Shown here piece by piece: positions 53,806 to 62,474 of a stretch of 64,000 bases of DNA; position 1 is the first letter of the stretch; the number at the start of each line of letters is the position of its first letter. Under the pieces are notes generated by a model that did no database searches, was not told the DNA's origin, and saw nothing but the letters and a program-made list of their open reading frames with translations. This stretch comes from Streptomyces triculaminicus. Lineage in GTDB: Bacteria; Actinomycetota; Actinomycetes; Streptomycetales; Streptomycetaceae. The stretch is taken from positions 1,488,001-1,552,000 of the forward strand of contig NZ_JAFMOF010000001.1 of assembly GCF_017349075.1 (NCBI RefSeq). The letters are read 5' to 3'. The position numbers and the translations under genes are program-made.

Positions 53806-54798
53806 TCAGGCGGGCTGGGGGGCGGCCAGGAGCCGTTCGTCGAGCACGAAGGCGGGGTCTACCTGCGCCGCCAGGTCCGCGCCCGTCTTCGCGTTGCCCC
53901 AGCGCTCCGCGTTCTTGAGGTGGAAGTGCACCATCTGGCGGGTGTACCGCTGCCAGTCGCGCCGCTCGTACGACCGGTCCGCCGTGGCGCGCAGGGTCTC
54001 CAGAGCCTGCCGGTTGGCCTCTTCCAGGAGCTCGAAGCGGGGCGGGCGGCCCTTCTCCATGGCGCGTACCCAGTCGGAGTGGCCGAAGACCGTCAGCAGG
54101 TCGTCGCCCACCTCGGCGCGCAGGAAGTCGAGATCGTCGGGGCCCTGGACCTTGTTGCCGACGACCTTCAGCCCGACGCCGAAGTCCCGGGCGTACTCCT
54201 TGTACTGGCGGTAGACGGAGACGCCCTTACGGGTGGGCTCGGCGATCAGGTAGGTCATGTCGAAGCGGGTGAACATGCCGGAGGCGAAGGAGTCGCTGCC
54301 CGCCGTCATGTCGACGACCACGTACTCGCCCGGGCCGTCGACGAGGTGGTTCAGGCACAGCTCGACCGCGCCGACCTTCGAGTGGTAGCAGGCGACGCCC
54401 AGATCGGAGTCGTTGAACGGGCCGGTCACCATCAGCTGTACGGCGGCCTCGTCGTCCAGCCGTACCGTGCGGGCGCACGCGTCGAAGACCGGGTTGTCCT
54501 CGCGGACGCGCAGCAGCCGGGAGCCCTCACCGGGAGGCGTCGTCTTGATCATGGTCTCGGCCGAGGTGATGCGCGGGTTAGAGCCGCGCAGATAGTCCTT
54601 GATCAAGGGCAGCCGTGCCCCCATCGCGGGCAGGGCGGCGCTCTCCGCCTCGTCGAGCCCCAGCGCGGCGCCCAGATGCTGGTTGATGTCCGCGTCCACG
54701 GCGATGACCGGGACCTGCTCGGCGGCGAGGTGACGGATGAACAAAGAGGACAGCGTGGTCTTGCCGCTGCCGCCCTTCCCTACGAAAGCGATCTTCAT
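53806..54798 (-). CDS. CooC/MinD-like ATP-binding protein
   Basis: A 330-residue P-loop ATPase beginning MKIAFVGKGGSGKTTLSSLF (deviant Walker A with the signature Lys), DADINQHLGAALGL switch region and DMTAGSDSFASGMF. The form is that of carbon monoxide dehydrogenase accessory protein CooC, a nickel-insertion ATPase, but no CODH gene is nearby. ATG 54798 starts at the P-loop strand; a GTG three codons upstream is possible. Only 32 nt separate it from the divergent Fic-fold gene. Confidence 0.8.
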   Translation of the reverse strand: MKIAFVGKGGSGKTTLSSLFIRHLAAEQVPVIAVDADINQHLGAALGLDEAESAALPAMGARLPLIKDYLRGSNPRITSAETMIKTTPPGEGSRLLRVREDNPVFDACARTVRLDDEAAVQLMVTGPFNDSDLGVACYHSKVGAVELCLNHLVDGPGEYVVVDMTAGSDSFASGMFTRFDMTYLIAEPTRKGVSVYRQYKEYARDFGVGLKVVGNKVQGPDDLDFLRAEVGDDLLTVFGHSDWVRAMEKGRPPRFELLEEANRQALETLRATADRSYERRDWQRYTRQMVHFHLKNAERWGNAKTGADLAAQVDPAFVLDERLLAAPQPA

Positions 54799-54830
54799 GT
54801 TCACCAAGAGTAGGTGCGGAGGTGCCCTGA

Positions 54831-55721
54831 GTGAGTGCCGTGAGTGAAGAGGACCACTCTTTCGAGGGGTGTCAGGGCGAAGTGCGTAGTGTCTTACCCA
54901 TGAGTACGACAGCTGATCCGCTCGCCGTCCTGGGCTCGCTCCCGGGCGTCGCCGACTCCGTGGACTCCGTACGCAAGGCGGTCGACCGGGTGTACGGCCA
55001 CCGGGTGATGCGTCGCCGCAGCAATGAGATCACCTCCGAGGCCGCCCTGCGGGGCGCGCGGGGCTCGGCCGCGCTGTCCGGCGCGGACTGGGCGCTCGAA
55101 GAGGTGCGTCGCCGCACCGACTTCGGCGGGGAGGGCGAGCCGCGCACGGTGGGCGCGGCGTTGCGACTGACCGCCGAGGCCGGCCAGTTGCTGAGCGTGT
55201 GGCGGCAGTCGCCGCTGCGGGTCCTGGCCCGGCTGCATCTCGTGGCCGCCGGGGGCGGCGGAGCGGACGACGCGATCGGCAGGCCGCGACTGGCCGGTGA
55301 GACGGTCGACGAGCCGTTGCTCCGTTTGCCGCTGCCGGACGCCGACGAGATGTCGGGCCGGCTCGAGGGGCTGGCCGGCCTGTTGCTCGCGGGAAGCCAG
55401 GCGCCCGCGCTGGTGACGGCCGCCGTGGTGCACGGCGAGCTGCTCGCGCTGCGTCCGTTCGGCTCGTACAACGGCCTGGTCGCCCGGGCGGCCGAGCGGA
55501 TCGTGCTGGTGGGCAGCGGGCTGGACCCGAAGTCGATCTGCCCGGCCGAGGTCGGCCACGCGGAGCTGGGGTCGCAGGCCTACGTGGCGGCGCTCGAGGG
55601 CTATACGTCCGGTACGCCCGACGGGGTGGCGGCCTGGATCGCGCACTGCGGCCGCGCCGTCGAGCTCGGTGTGCGGGAGAGCACGGCCGTCTGCGAGGCG
55701 CTCCAGCGCGGCGCGGCCTGA
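54831..55721 (+). CDS. Fic-fold protein with degenerate active site (morphological differentiation-associated type)
   Basis: About 296 residues. The helical core contains LLALRPFGSYNGLVARAAERIVL at the Fic motif position: His and the GNGR of HPFxDGNGR are not conserved, so AMP transfer by the usual mechanism is unlikely. It resembles the Streptomyces protein linked to morphological differentiation, from memory. GTG 54831 has GGAGGTG 6 nt upstream; ATG 54900 with TAGTGT 8 nt before it fits a shorter leaderless form of 273 residues. Close to the tad/ssd cluster and the HAD gene. Confidence 0.75.
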   Translation: MSAVSEEDHSFEGCQGEVRSVLPMSTTADPLAVLGSLPGVADSVDSVRKAVDRVYGHRVMRRRSNEITSEAALRGARGSAALSGADWALEEVRRRTDFGGEGEPRTVGAALRLTAEAGQLLSVWRQSPLRVLARLHLVAAGGGGADDAIGRPRLAGETVDEPLLRLPLPDADEMSGRLEGLAGLLLAGSQAPALVTAAVVHGELLALRPFGSYNGLVARAAERIVLVGSGLDPKSICPAEVGHAELGSQAYVAALEGYTSGTPDGVAAWIAHCGRAVELGVRESTAVCEALQRGAA

Positions 55722-55766
55722 TCGCACGTCCGGCGCCGGAAAGGCGCACGGGTGCGGACATGGGTT

Positions 55767-55799
55767 GCGGCGGTACCTGTACTGCTCCGGTACCGCCGC
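55767..55799. terminator. hairpin between Fic-fold and HAD genes
   Basis: An 11-bp stem GCGGCGGTACC/GGTACCGCCGC (55767-55777 with 55789-55799, 11-nt loop) about 45 bases after the Fic-fold stop. The rest of 55800-56000 shows a 43-aa frame (55821-55952) without ribosome site or family; I see nothing certain in it. Confidence 0.6.
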
Positions 55800-56000
55800 T
55801 GGCACGTCCGCCGGGTTACCATGCGTGCACGATATTTGCCCATCAGGCCGGGTACTTCGCCCGTCACCTGGTGCGGCTGGCCCGTAATCGACGGGTCGGC
55901 GTCGCGTGGGTGCCCGACTTTCATGCGCGGTCCGTGGGGCCTTGGTGCGTGAAGGGCGTCCTCCCGGATGTCCCTGGTCTCGCGGGCCGTTAAGTCCTTT

Positions 56001-56900
56001 CTACTCCTGTCTCGACAGAAGCGGAAGTCCAAGCCGCACTTCTTTGCTTTTGGGGGCAAAACCCACCAAGGCGGATGCGGGTGCGCGTCGGCGGCTGGCG
56101 AACCAGACCAGGCCCGCCGTCGCGGCTGCCGCACCGACCGCGGCGGCCGCCACCAGCGCGGGGCGCGAGGGCATCGACAGCGAGGACACGCGCTGTTTGA
56201 GCCGCACGGGCCGGCTGAAGGAAAGAATCGGCCAGTCGCGGGCTACGGCCTCGCGGCGCAGCCCGCGGTCCGGATTGACGGCGTGCGGATGGCCCACCGA
56301 TTCCAGCATCGGGATGTCGGTCACCGAATCGCTGTAGGCGTAGCAGCGCGCCAGGTCGTATCCCTCCGAGGCGGCGAGCTCCCTGATGGCCTCCGCTTTG
56401 GTGGGGCCGTAGGCGTAGTACTCAACCTCCCCGGTGAAAACGCCCTCCTTTACGACCATTCGGGTGGCGACCACCCGGTCCGCGCCCAGCAGGGCGCCGA
56501 TCGGCTCCACGACCTCCGCGCCGGAGGTGCTGACGATCACCACGTCGCGCCCGGCGGTGTGGTGCTCTTCGATGAGGGACGCGGCCTCGTCGTAAATGAT
56601 CGGGTCGATGAGCTGGTGGAGGGTCTCGGCGACGATCTCGCGGACCTGCTGGACATTCCAGCCGCGGCAGAGCGCCGACAGATACTCGCGCATCCGCTCC
56701 ATCTGGTCGTGATCGGCGCCGCCGGCCAGGAAGACGAACTGCGCATAGGCCGTGCGCAACACGGCGCGCCTGTTGATCAGGCCGCCTTGGTAGAAGGACT
56801 TGCTGAAGGTGAGGGTGCTCGACTTCGCAATGACTGTCTTGTCCAGATCAAAGAACGCGGCAGTCCGAGGCAAGGAGTGGTTTTCCACGTCGCCGAGCAT
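56001..56900 (-). CDS. HAD-superfamily subfamily IB phosphatase
   Basis: A 299-residue SerB/CicA-like hydrolase. Nucleophile motif FFDLDKTVI, VIVSTSGAEVVE (motif II) and YSDSVTDIPML (motif IV). The C terminus carries a hydrophobic segment (LVAAAAVGAAAATAGLVWFA) and a basic end, suggesting tail anchoring to the membrane. ATG 56900. Phosphoserine phosphatase-like proteins sit at this position beside ssd in mycobacteria by my recollection. Confidence 0.88.
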   Translation of the reverse strand: MLGDVENHSLPRTAAFFDLDKTVIAKSSTLTFSKSFYQGGLINRRAVLRTAYAQFVFLAGGADHDQMERMREYLSALCRGWNVQQVREIVAETLHQLIDPIIYDEAASLIEEHHTAGRDVVIVSTSGAEVVEPIGALLGADRVVATRMVVKEGVFTGEVEYYAYGPTKAEAIRELAASEGYDLARCYAYSDSVTDIPMLESVGHPHAVNPDRGLRREAVARDWPILSFSRPVRLKQRVSSLSMPSRPALVAAAAVGAAAATAGLVWFASRRRAPASALVGFAPKSKEVRLGLPLLSRQE

Positions 56901-57351
56901 AGGCGCCCTCCATTCGGCGTAAGCTGAGGCGTGTGGGTTTGCCTGAGAAGGCTCTCGGGTACACCATGGAAGTCACGGATCGTTCGCGACCGTGTCTAAC
57001 CCGGTCCGACTCCTCCCCCCCCGAGTCGGCCGTGGGGACGACCCCCGCTCTCCCCCCCGGCGGGGGTCGTCGCATGTCCGGATGCGTTTTCGCCATCACC
57101 CTCGGGCCCTCCCTCTCTCCGTACGCCTCGACGGGCGCGACCGACGCTTCCTTCTTACCTGTTACGCAGGGTAATCAACAGGCTGCTCTCCGGAAGTCAC
57201 CGGTATAGGTGAGCGGGATATTCACATCCGTTGAGTTGTCCACAGTTTTTGACCAAGATCCACACGATTTCCCAGTTCGCTGCACGGTGATTCCCCGCGT
57301 GTTCCGCGATGTCCGCGGATGCGAGAGCGCGTAGTGAGAGGGGAGGAGACC
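56901..57351. other. HAD-ssd divergent intergenic region
   Basis: No certain gene in 451 bases. It holds two adjacent C-run hairpins: CGACTC/GAGTCG around a C run (about 57007-57028) and an 11-bp stem GACGACCCCCG/CGGGGGTCGTC (57037-57047 with 57061-57071), then an AT-richer stretch with a DnaA box (57236-57244) before the ssd start. Confidence 0.45.
57236..57244. promoter_or_regulatory. DnaA-box match
   Basis: TTGTCCACA, a perfect match to the Streptomyces DnaA box, 108 bases before the ssd start. A second copy is at 60550-60558 inside tadC. Isolated boxes may bind DnaA as a regulator; there is no cluster that would mark an origin. Confidence 0.45.
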
Positions 57352-58461
57352 GTGACCGGATCCAACACATCCGATTGTCCGGCCGCCATGGACCTGCGCC
57401 AGGGCAGGCCGCTGATCGTCACGGCGGACGAGGAGCTGCTCGACGATCTACTGCGGCTGTGCGCGGCGGCGGGGGCCGTGCCCGAGGTCGCCCACGGGGC
57501 GCCCCCGCGCACGGGCGGATGGGAGAACGCCCCGCTGATCCTGGTGGGCGACGACTGCTCGACGGAGCTGGGCGGTGTCGCCCGCAGGGAAGGCGTCGTG
57601 CTCGTCGGTACGGACCTCGACGACTCCGGCGTCTGGCGGCGGGCCGTCGGCATCGGCGCCCAGAACGTCACGCTGCTGCCCGATGGCGAGAGCTGGCTGG
57701 TCGACCGCATCGCCGACGCGGTCGAGGGCGTGGGGCGCCCCGCGCTCACGGTCGGGGTGATCGGCGGCCGGGGCGGCGCCGGGGCGAGCACGCTGGCCTG
57801 CGCCCTGGCCGTCGGAGCCGCCCGCGCCGGCCGGCGGACCATGCTGATCGACGGGGATCCGCTGGGAGGCGGCCTCGACGTCCTGCTCGGCGGGGAGCGG
57901 GCCGAAGGACTGCGCTGGCCCGCCTTCGCCGACTCGCGCGGCCGGGTGGCCGCCCGGGCGCTGGAAGAGGCCCTGCCCGAGCTGCACTCCCTGCGCGTCC
58001 TCAGCTGGGACCGCGGCGACTGCGCGGCCGTCCCGCCCGACGCGATGCGGGCCGTCCTGGCCGCCGCGCGCAGGCGCGGAGGAGTGGTGGTCGTGGATCT
58101 GCCGCGCAGGCTGGACGACACGGCGCTGGAGGCCCTCGGGCAGCTCGACATGGGCCTGCTGGTGGTGCCCGCCGAGCTGCGGGCCGTCGCGGCGGCACAC
58201 CGGGTGGCCTCCGTGCTGCGGATGATGCTGGGCGACCTCCGCGCGGTGGTGCGCGGACCGTTCGGGTCCGGGCTGCCGGGCGAGGAGATCGCACGCCTCC
58301 TGGAGCTGCCGCTGGCCGGTGAACTGCCCCCGGAGCCAGGCCTCGCGGACGCGCTGAACGCCGGCCGGCCACCCGGCAGCGCCGAGCGCGGCCCGCTGGC
58401 CCGCTTCAGCGCCGAATTCTGGGCGCAGTCACTCACCGAGGGCGGAGGGATGCCGGTATGA
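57352..58461 (+). CDS. septum site-determining/CpaE-like protein (Ssd)
   Basis: A 369-residue MinD/ParA-superfamily protein. An N-terminal receiver-like domain (about 1-120) precedes the ATPase-like core. The Walker A reads [10 protein letters not shown], lacking both Lys of KGGxGKT, as in Ssd/CpaE proteins, so nucleotide use may be altered. GTG 57352 with GGGGAGGAG upstream. First gene of the tad operon (ATGA overlap with tadA); it probably places the secretion machine and may influence septation. Confidence 0.88.
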   Translation: MTGSNTSDCPAAMDLRQGRPLIVTADEELLDDLLRLCAAAGAVPEVAHGAPPRTGGWENAPLILVGDDCSTELGGVARREGVVLVGTDLDDSGVWRRAVGIGAQNVTLLPDGESWLVDRIADAVEGVGRPALTVGVIGGRGGAGASTLACALAVGAARAGRRTMLIDGDPLGGGLDVLLGGERAEGLRWPAFADSRGRVAARALEEALPELHSLRVLSWDRGDCAAVPPDAMRAVLAAARRRGGVVVVDLPRRLDDTALEALGQLDMGLLVVPAELRAVAAAHRVASVLRMMLGDLRAVVRGPFGSGLPGEEIARLLELPLAGELPPEPGLADALNAGRPPGSAERGPLARFSAEFWAQSLTEGGGMPV

Positions 58462-59615
58462 GCGGCGCGTTGCTGGAGGCGGTGCGCCTGCGACTTGCCG
58501 AGAGCGGTGCCGAGCCGACGCCCGCACGGGTCGCGGAGGCGCTGCGTTCCGAAGGGCGGTTGATGGGGGACGCCGAAGTGCTCGGCGTGGCCGCCCGGTT
58601 GCGCTCGGAGCTGGTCGGCACCGGACCGCTGGAGCCCCTGCTCGCCGAGCCCGACGTCACCGATGTGCTGGTCACCGCACCCGACCAGGTGTGGGTGGAC
58701 CGCGGGGCGGGCCTGGAGCGCACCCAGGTGTCCTTCCCCGACCCGGCGGCGGTGCGCAGGCTGGCCCAGCGGCTGGCCGCGATCGCCGGACGCAGGCTGG
58801 ACGACGCCCGGCCCTGGGTGGACGCCCGGCTCCCCGACGGCACACGCCTGCACGCCGTGCTGCCGCCGGTGGCCGTGGGTTCCACCTGCCTCTCGCTGCG
58901 GGTCGTACGCCCCAGGGCCTTCGCGCTGGAGGAGCTGGTGGCCGAGGGGACGGTGCCGGCCGGCGGGGAACGGCTCCTGCGAGCCGTGCTCGAAGCCCGC
59001 CTGTCGTTCCTCATCAGCGGCGGTACGGGCTCGGGCAAGACCACACTGCTGTCCAGCCTGCTGGGACTGGTTGCGCCGGACGAACGGATCGTGCTCGCCG
59101 AGGACTCCGCCGAGCTGCGCCCCGACCACCCGCACGTGGTGCGGCTGGAGACCCGGCCCGCGAACCAGGAGGGCAGCGGCCTGGTCACCCTGCGGGACCT
59201 GGTCCGCCAGGCCCTGCGCATGCGCCCCGACCGGCTCGTGGTCGGGGAGGTGCGCGGCCCGGAGGTGACCGATCTGCTGGCGGCGCTCAACACCGGTCAC
59301 GAGGGCGGTTGCGGCACGGTGCACGCCAACGCGGCCTCGGACGTCCCGGCCCGGCTGGAAGCGCTGGGATCGACGGCCGGGCTGGACCGGGCCGCGCTGC
59401 ACAGCCAGTTGGCGGCCGCCTTGTCGGTGGTGATCCACCTCGTACGCGATCAGGGCGGCCGGCGGCGGGTCGCGGAGGTGCACGTACTGGACCGCGACCG
59501 TGCGGGGTTCGTGACGACGGTCCCCGCCGCCGTCCGGGGTGCGGGCGGCTTCGAGCAGGCGCCCGGGTGGGGCCGGCTGGTGGCGTTGTGCCGACGCGGA
59601 AGGGGCGGGCCATGA
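58458..59615 (+). CDS. tadA: TadA/CpaF family secretion ATPase
   Basis: A 385-residue hexameric ATPase that drives Flp/Tad pilus or secretion assembly. N-terminal domain with [20 protein letters not shown]; Walker [13 protein letters not shown], acidic box, Walker [16 protein letters not shown] and the His box [15 protein letters not shown]. Overlaps ssd and tadB by four bases each. Confidence 0.93.
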   Translation: MSGALLEAVRLRLAESGAEPTPARVAEALRSEGRLMGDAEVLGVAARLRSELVGTGPLEPLLAEPDVTDVLVTAPDQVWVDRGAGLERTQVSFPDPAAVRRLAQRLAAIAGRRLDDARPWVDARLPDGTRLHAVLPPVAVGSTCLSLRVVRPRAFALEELVAEGTVPAGGERLLRAVLEARLSFLISGGTGSGKTTLLSSLLGLVAPDERIVLAEDSAELRPDHPHVVRLETRPANQEGSGLVTLRDLVRQALRMRPDRLVVGEVRGPEVTDLLAALNTGHEGGCGTVHANAASDVPARLEALGSTAGLDRAALHSQLAAALSVVIHLVRDQGGRRRVAEVHVLDRDRAGFVTTVPAAVRGAGGFEQAPGWGRLVALCRRGRGGP

Positions 59616-60540
59616 CCGGCGGGGTGCGCTTGTCCGCCGCCATGACGGCGTCGCAGGCGATGCCGTGGAGCGGCGTGGCATTGCTGCTGTGCGGTGCGGT
59701 GATCGTGGGGCTGGGGGCGCGCCCGGGGGCGGGGTTGCGACGGGCCAGGCTGCTGTTGGCCGGGGAGAGACGGCCGTCGGGAGCGGAGCGTGGGGGCCGC
59801 TGCCACCGCGGGTCGCCGAATGGGGCGCCCGGCTGCGGCGGATGGCCCGGGACAGGCGCGAGTGGGCCTGCCTTCCGGTCGGCTGCGCGGTCGGATTCCT
59901 GGGCGATTCCCTGCTGCCGCCCATGGCGGCGGTGCTGGCCGTGCCACTGGTGCGGCGGCTGCTTGCCGCGCGGTTACGGGATCGGGAGCGCGAGCGGCGT
60001 GAGACGGCCGTCATCGAGATGTGCGGCACCGTCGCGGGTGAGCTGCGAGCGGGGCGGCAACCGGGCGAGGCGGTCGCGGGGTTGACCGGACGCGACCTGG
60101 GCCCGGGCTGGTCGGCGGTGCCGGCGGCCGCGAGGTTCGGGGGTGATGTGCCGAAAGCGCTGCGGCGAGCAGGGCTGCAGGAGGGCGCGGAGGGGCTCAA
60201 CGGAGTGGCCGCGTGCTGGCGGGTCGCGGTCGACGGCGGAGCGGGGCTCGCCGCCGGACTGGAGCGGGTCGCGGCAGCCCTTGGGACGGAGCGCGACCAG
60301 CGGGACGAATTACGGGCGCAGTTGGCCGGCACGCGGTCGACCGCCGTGATGCTCGCCCTGCTGCCGGTGCTGGCCCTGCTGATGGGCAGTGCGCTGGGGG
60401 CGGAGCCGTTGCGGGTGCTGCTGCACACCCCGGGCGGGCTCGGCTGTCTGGCTCTCGGCGGGCTGCTCGAGTGCGCGGGAATCGCTTGGACGCGGCGGAT
60501 CGTACGGGCGGCCGAAGGCCCGGGAAGGGGGCGGAAATGA
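59612..60540 (+). CDS. tadB: TadB-like inner-membrane platform protein, frame-broken
   Basis: Type II secretion F-domain protein. ATG 59612 overlaps the tadA stop; the first about 58 residues ([20 protein letters not shown], first membrane helix) are in one frame, the rest (WGPLPPRVAEWGARLRR onward; VIEMCGTVAGELRAGRQPGEA; ALLPVLALLMGSALG) in another. One base in the GGGGG run 59792-59796 explains it. About 308 residues when repaired; probably a consensus error since everything else is intact. Acts with TadC as the membrane platform. Confidence 0.82.
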
Positions 60541-61388
60541 GTTCGGAAGTTGTCCACAGCCTGTGGGCAGTGGTTCTGGCGGTCGCGGCAACGTCGGCCG
60601 TGACGGTACTGGGGAAGGGGGCCCGCGACAGGAGATCGATCCGGCGGCGAGGGGCGCTGCTGCTCGACATGCGCGCGAGGGCGGGCTCTATGCGGTCGGC
60701 GGGGCCGGCGGGGTCGGCGGGTGGCGCGCCGGGTTCGCCGGCGGCGGCGAACCCGTGGCGGCGGCGGGCACGGCAGGCCCTGGCTAGAGGCGGGCGGCCC
60801 TTGGCGGTGATAGGAGGCGTGGGCCTCGTCCTCGTCGGGCTCGTAGGAGGAATCACCTGGTGCGTGGCGGGCCTCGTCGCCGCTTACGGCATCCGGTGGT
60901 GGCGCAGGAGAGCGGACAGTGCCCGTGGCGAGGTGTCCGTGGAAGAGGTGGAGCGGCAACTGCCGCTCGCAGCGGATCTGCTGGCCGCCTGCCTCGCCGC
61001 GGGTGCGGGCCCACGGGAGGCCGCCGAGGCGGTCGGGGGCTCGCTCGGCGGCCCTGTGGGGGAGCGGCTGGCCCAGGCCGCGGCGGAAGTGCGCCTCGGC
61101 GGAGAGCCGGGTGTGGCCTGGGGCCGGCTCGGCAGCCTTCCCGGGGCCGGAGGAACCGCCCGCTGCCTGGAACGCGCTCAGGCCACGGGAGTTCCGGCGG
61201 TGGAGCCAATGTCGCGGCTGGCCGCACAGCTGCGCGCGGCGCAGGCGCGGGCGGCGGGGATACGGGCACGGCGCGCGGGCGTCCTGGCGACGGCACCGCT
61301 GGGGCTTTGCTTCCTCCCCGCGTTCCTGACGGTCGGGGTGGTTCCCGTGGTGATCGGGCTGGCCGGCGGACTGATGCGGAGCCGGTGA
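60537..61388 (+). CDS. tadC: TadC-like inner-membrane platform protein
   Basis: A 283-residue T2SSF-domain protein: membrane helix at the N terminus, a variable Gly/Ala/Ser loop, helices near residues 80-115, LPLAADLLAACLAAGAGPREAAEAVG, and C-terminal helices (LGLCFLPAFLTVGVVPVVIGLA). ATG 60537 overlaps tadB (ATGA). A perfect DnaA box (60550-60558) lies within its first codons. Confidence 0.88.
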   Translation: MSSEVVHSLWAVVLAVAATSAVTVLGKGARDRRSIRRRGALLLDMRARAGSMRSAGPAGSAGGAPGSPAAANPWRRRARQALARGGRPLAVIGGVGLVLVGLVGGITWCVAGLVAAYGIRWWRRRADSARGEVSVEEVERQLPLAADLLAACLAAGAGPREAAEAVGGSLGGPVGERLAQAAAEVRLGGEPGVAWGRLGSLPGAGGTARCLERAQATGVPAVEPMSRLAAQLRAAQARAAGIRARRAGVLATAPLGLCFLPAFLTVGVVPVVIGLAGGLMRSR

Positions 61389-61478
61389 GGACCGGCGCGA
61401 TGCCGCCAAGGCGGCGTTCGGACAACGAAAGTGACGATGCGCGAAGCGAGAACCTCGCGGCGAGTAGGGGGATCAGCC

Positions 61479-61784
61479 ATGACGACGATGACGGGCACGA
61501 CGATGACGGGCACGGCAGCGATGCAGGCGACGACGGCAGCACGGACGACGGCGGAGACGCCGATGACGCCGTCGGCGAGGGCCTCGAAGGCCGCGACGTG
61601 GTGGTCACGGTGCCGGGACCGGGTGCGGGGTGCCGGCGAGGACGGGATGACGACCGCGGAGTACGCGGTGGGGACGCTCGCCGCGTGTGCGCTGGCGGCG
61701 GTTCTCTACAAGGTGGTCACCAGCGGGCCGGTGAGCGCGGCACTGCAGCAGCTGATCGTGAAGGCCCTCCATGCGACGTTCTGA
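61479..61784 (+). CDS. DUF4244 protein, Flp pilin-like
   Basis: About 101 residues: a Met/Thr-rich N terminus (MTTMTGTTMTGTAAMQATTA), then GAGEDGMTTAEYAVGTLAAC, a prepilin-type cleavage site (after Gly) with the Glu5-equivalent, and one hydrophobic helix. ATG 61479 has AGGGGG upstream; GTG 61431 would lengthen the tail. Probably the major pilin-like substrate of the tad machine. Its end overlaps the TadE-like gene. Confidence 0.8.
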   Translation: MTTMTGTTMTGTAAMQATTAARTTAETPMTPSARASKAATWWSRCRDRVRGAGEDGMTTAEYAVGTLAACALAAVLYKVVTSGPVSAALQQLIVKALHATF

Positions 61785-62151
61785 GGCGGGAGGCGCGGCA
61801 GACACGGCAGCCGCCGTAGACGCGGGGTACGTGACCGCCGAGGCCGCTCTGGCGTTGCCCGTGCTGACATTCTTCGCCCTGGCTCTGCTCTGGGGCGTGA
61901 TGGCGTCGGCCGCGCAGATCCAGTGTGTGGACGCGGCCCGGGCGGGGGCGCGGGCGGCGGCCCGCTCGGACCCGCCGTCGGCGGCCGTCGCCGCGGCCCG
62001 GTCGGCGGCTCCGCGTGGGGCGCGGATCTCGCTGGCGCGCGAGGGAGATCTGGTGCGGGTGCGCGTTCGGGCGGAGGCGGACGGGCCGGGGCCGCTGACG
62101 GTGCCGCTGAGCGGGGAGGCGGTGGCCCTTGCGGAGGACACGGTGGGGTGA
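61771..62151 (+). CDS. TadE-like pseudopilin
   Basis: A 126-residue protein: YVTAEAALALPVLTFFALALLWGVM is the TadE-type N-terminal helix with a Glu near its start, followed by CVDAARAGARAAARSD and a small beta-rich domain. Likely a minor pilin. Start ATG 61771 lies within the DUF4244 gene end. Confidence 0.85.
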   Translation: MRRSEAGGAADTAAAVDAGYVTAEAALALPVLTFFALALLWGVMASAAQIQCVDAARAGARAAARSDPPSAAVAAARSAAPRGARISLAREGDLVRVRVRAEADGPGPLTVPLSGEAVALAEDTVG

Positions 62152-62158
62152 TCGGGGC

Positions 62159-62470
62159 ATGGCGTCGGTGTGGGTGGCGGTCGTCGCGACGGCGTTCTGC
62201 GTGGTGTTCGCCGCGGTCCTGGCCCTGGGCCAGGCCGTGGCGGCCCGGCACCGCGCGGGCGGCGCGGCGGACCTGGCGGTGCTGGCCGCGGCGGATCACG
62301 CTCTGCTCGGCGAGAGCGCGGCCTGCGCTCTGGCTCGTGAGGTCGCCGCGGCGCAGGCGGCGCGGGTGGTGCGCTGCACGGTGAAGGGCGAGTTCGCGGA
62401 AGTGGCGGCGGAGGCGCGAGCGGGTCCTTACTCCGTACGGGTGCGCTCGCGCGCGGGACCGCCCGGCTAG
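62159..62470 (+). CDS. secretion-neighbourhood TadE-like protein
   Basis: About 103 residues: helix MASVWVAVVATAFCVVFAAVLALGQ, then RHRAGGAADLAVLAAADHAL, two Cys (SAACALA, VRCTV) that might form a disulfide, and a short domain. This is the type found between tad genes and a helicase in actinobacteria. ATG 62159; an in-frame TTG at 62129 is less likely. Last gene of the tad operon. Confidence 0.82.
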   Translation: MASVWVAVVATAFCVVFAAVLALGQAVAARHRAGGAADLAVLAAADHALLGESAACALAREVAAAQAARVVRCTVKGEFAEVAAEARAGPYSVRVRSRAGPPG

Positions 62471-62474
62471 CCCC

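Noticed and set aside
53806..54798. Part of a carbon monoxide dehydrogenase cluster
   Set aside because: No CODH or nickel gene in the flanks; only the CooC-like ATPase fold is visible.
55821..55952. 43-aa frame between the Fic-fold and HAD genes
   Set aside because: No ribosome site, no recognisable family, weak codon bias.
57222..61409. Open frame of about 1395 codons on the minus strand across the tad cluster
   Set aside because: Antisense shadow of ssd, tadA, tadB and tadC; very Arg/Pro/Ser-rich, no domain, caused by high GC lacking stops.
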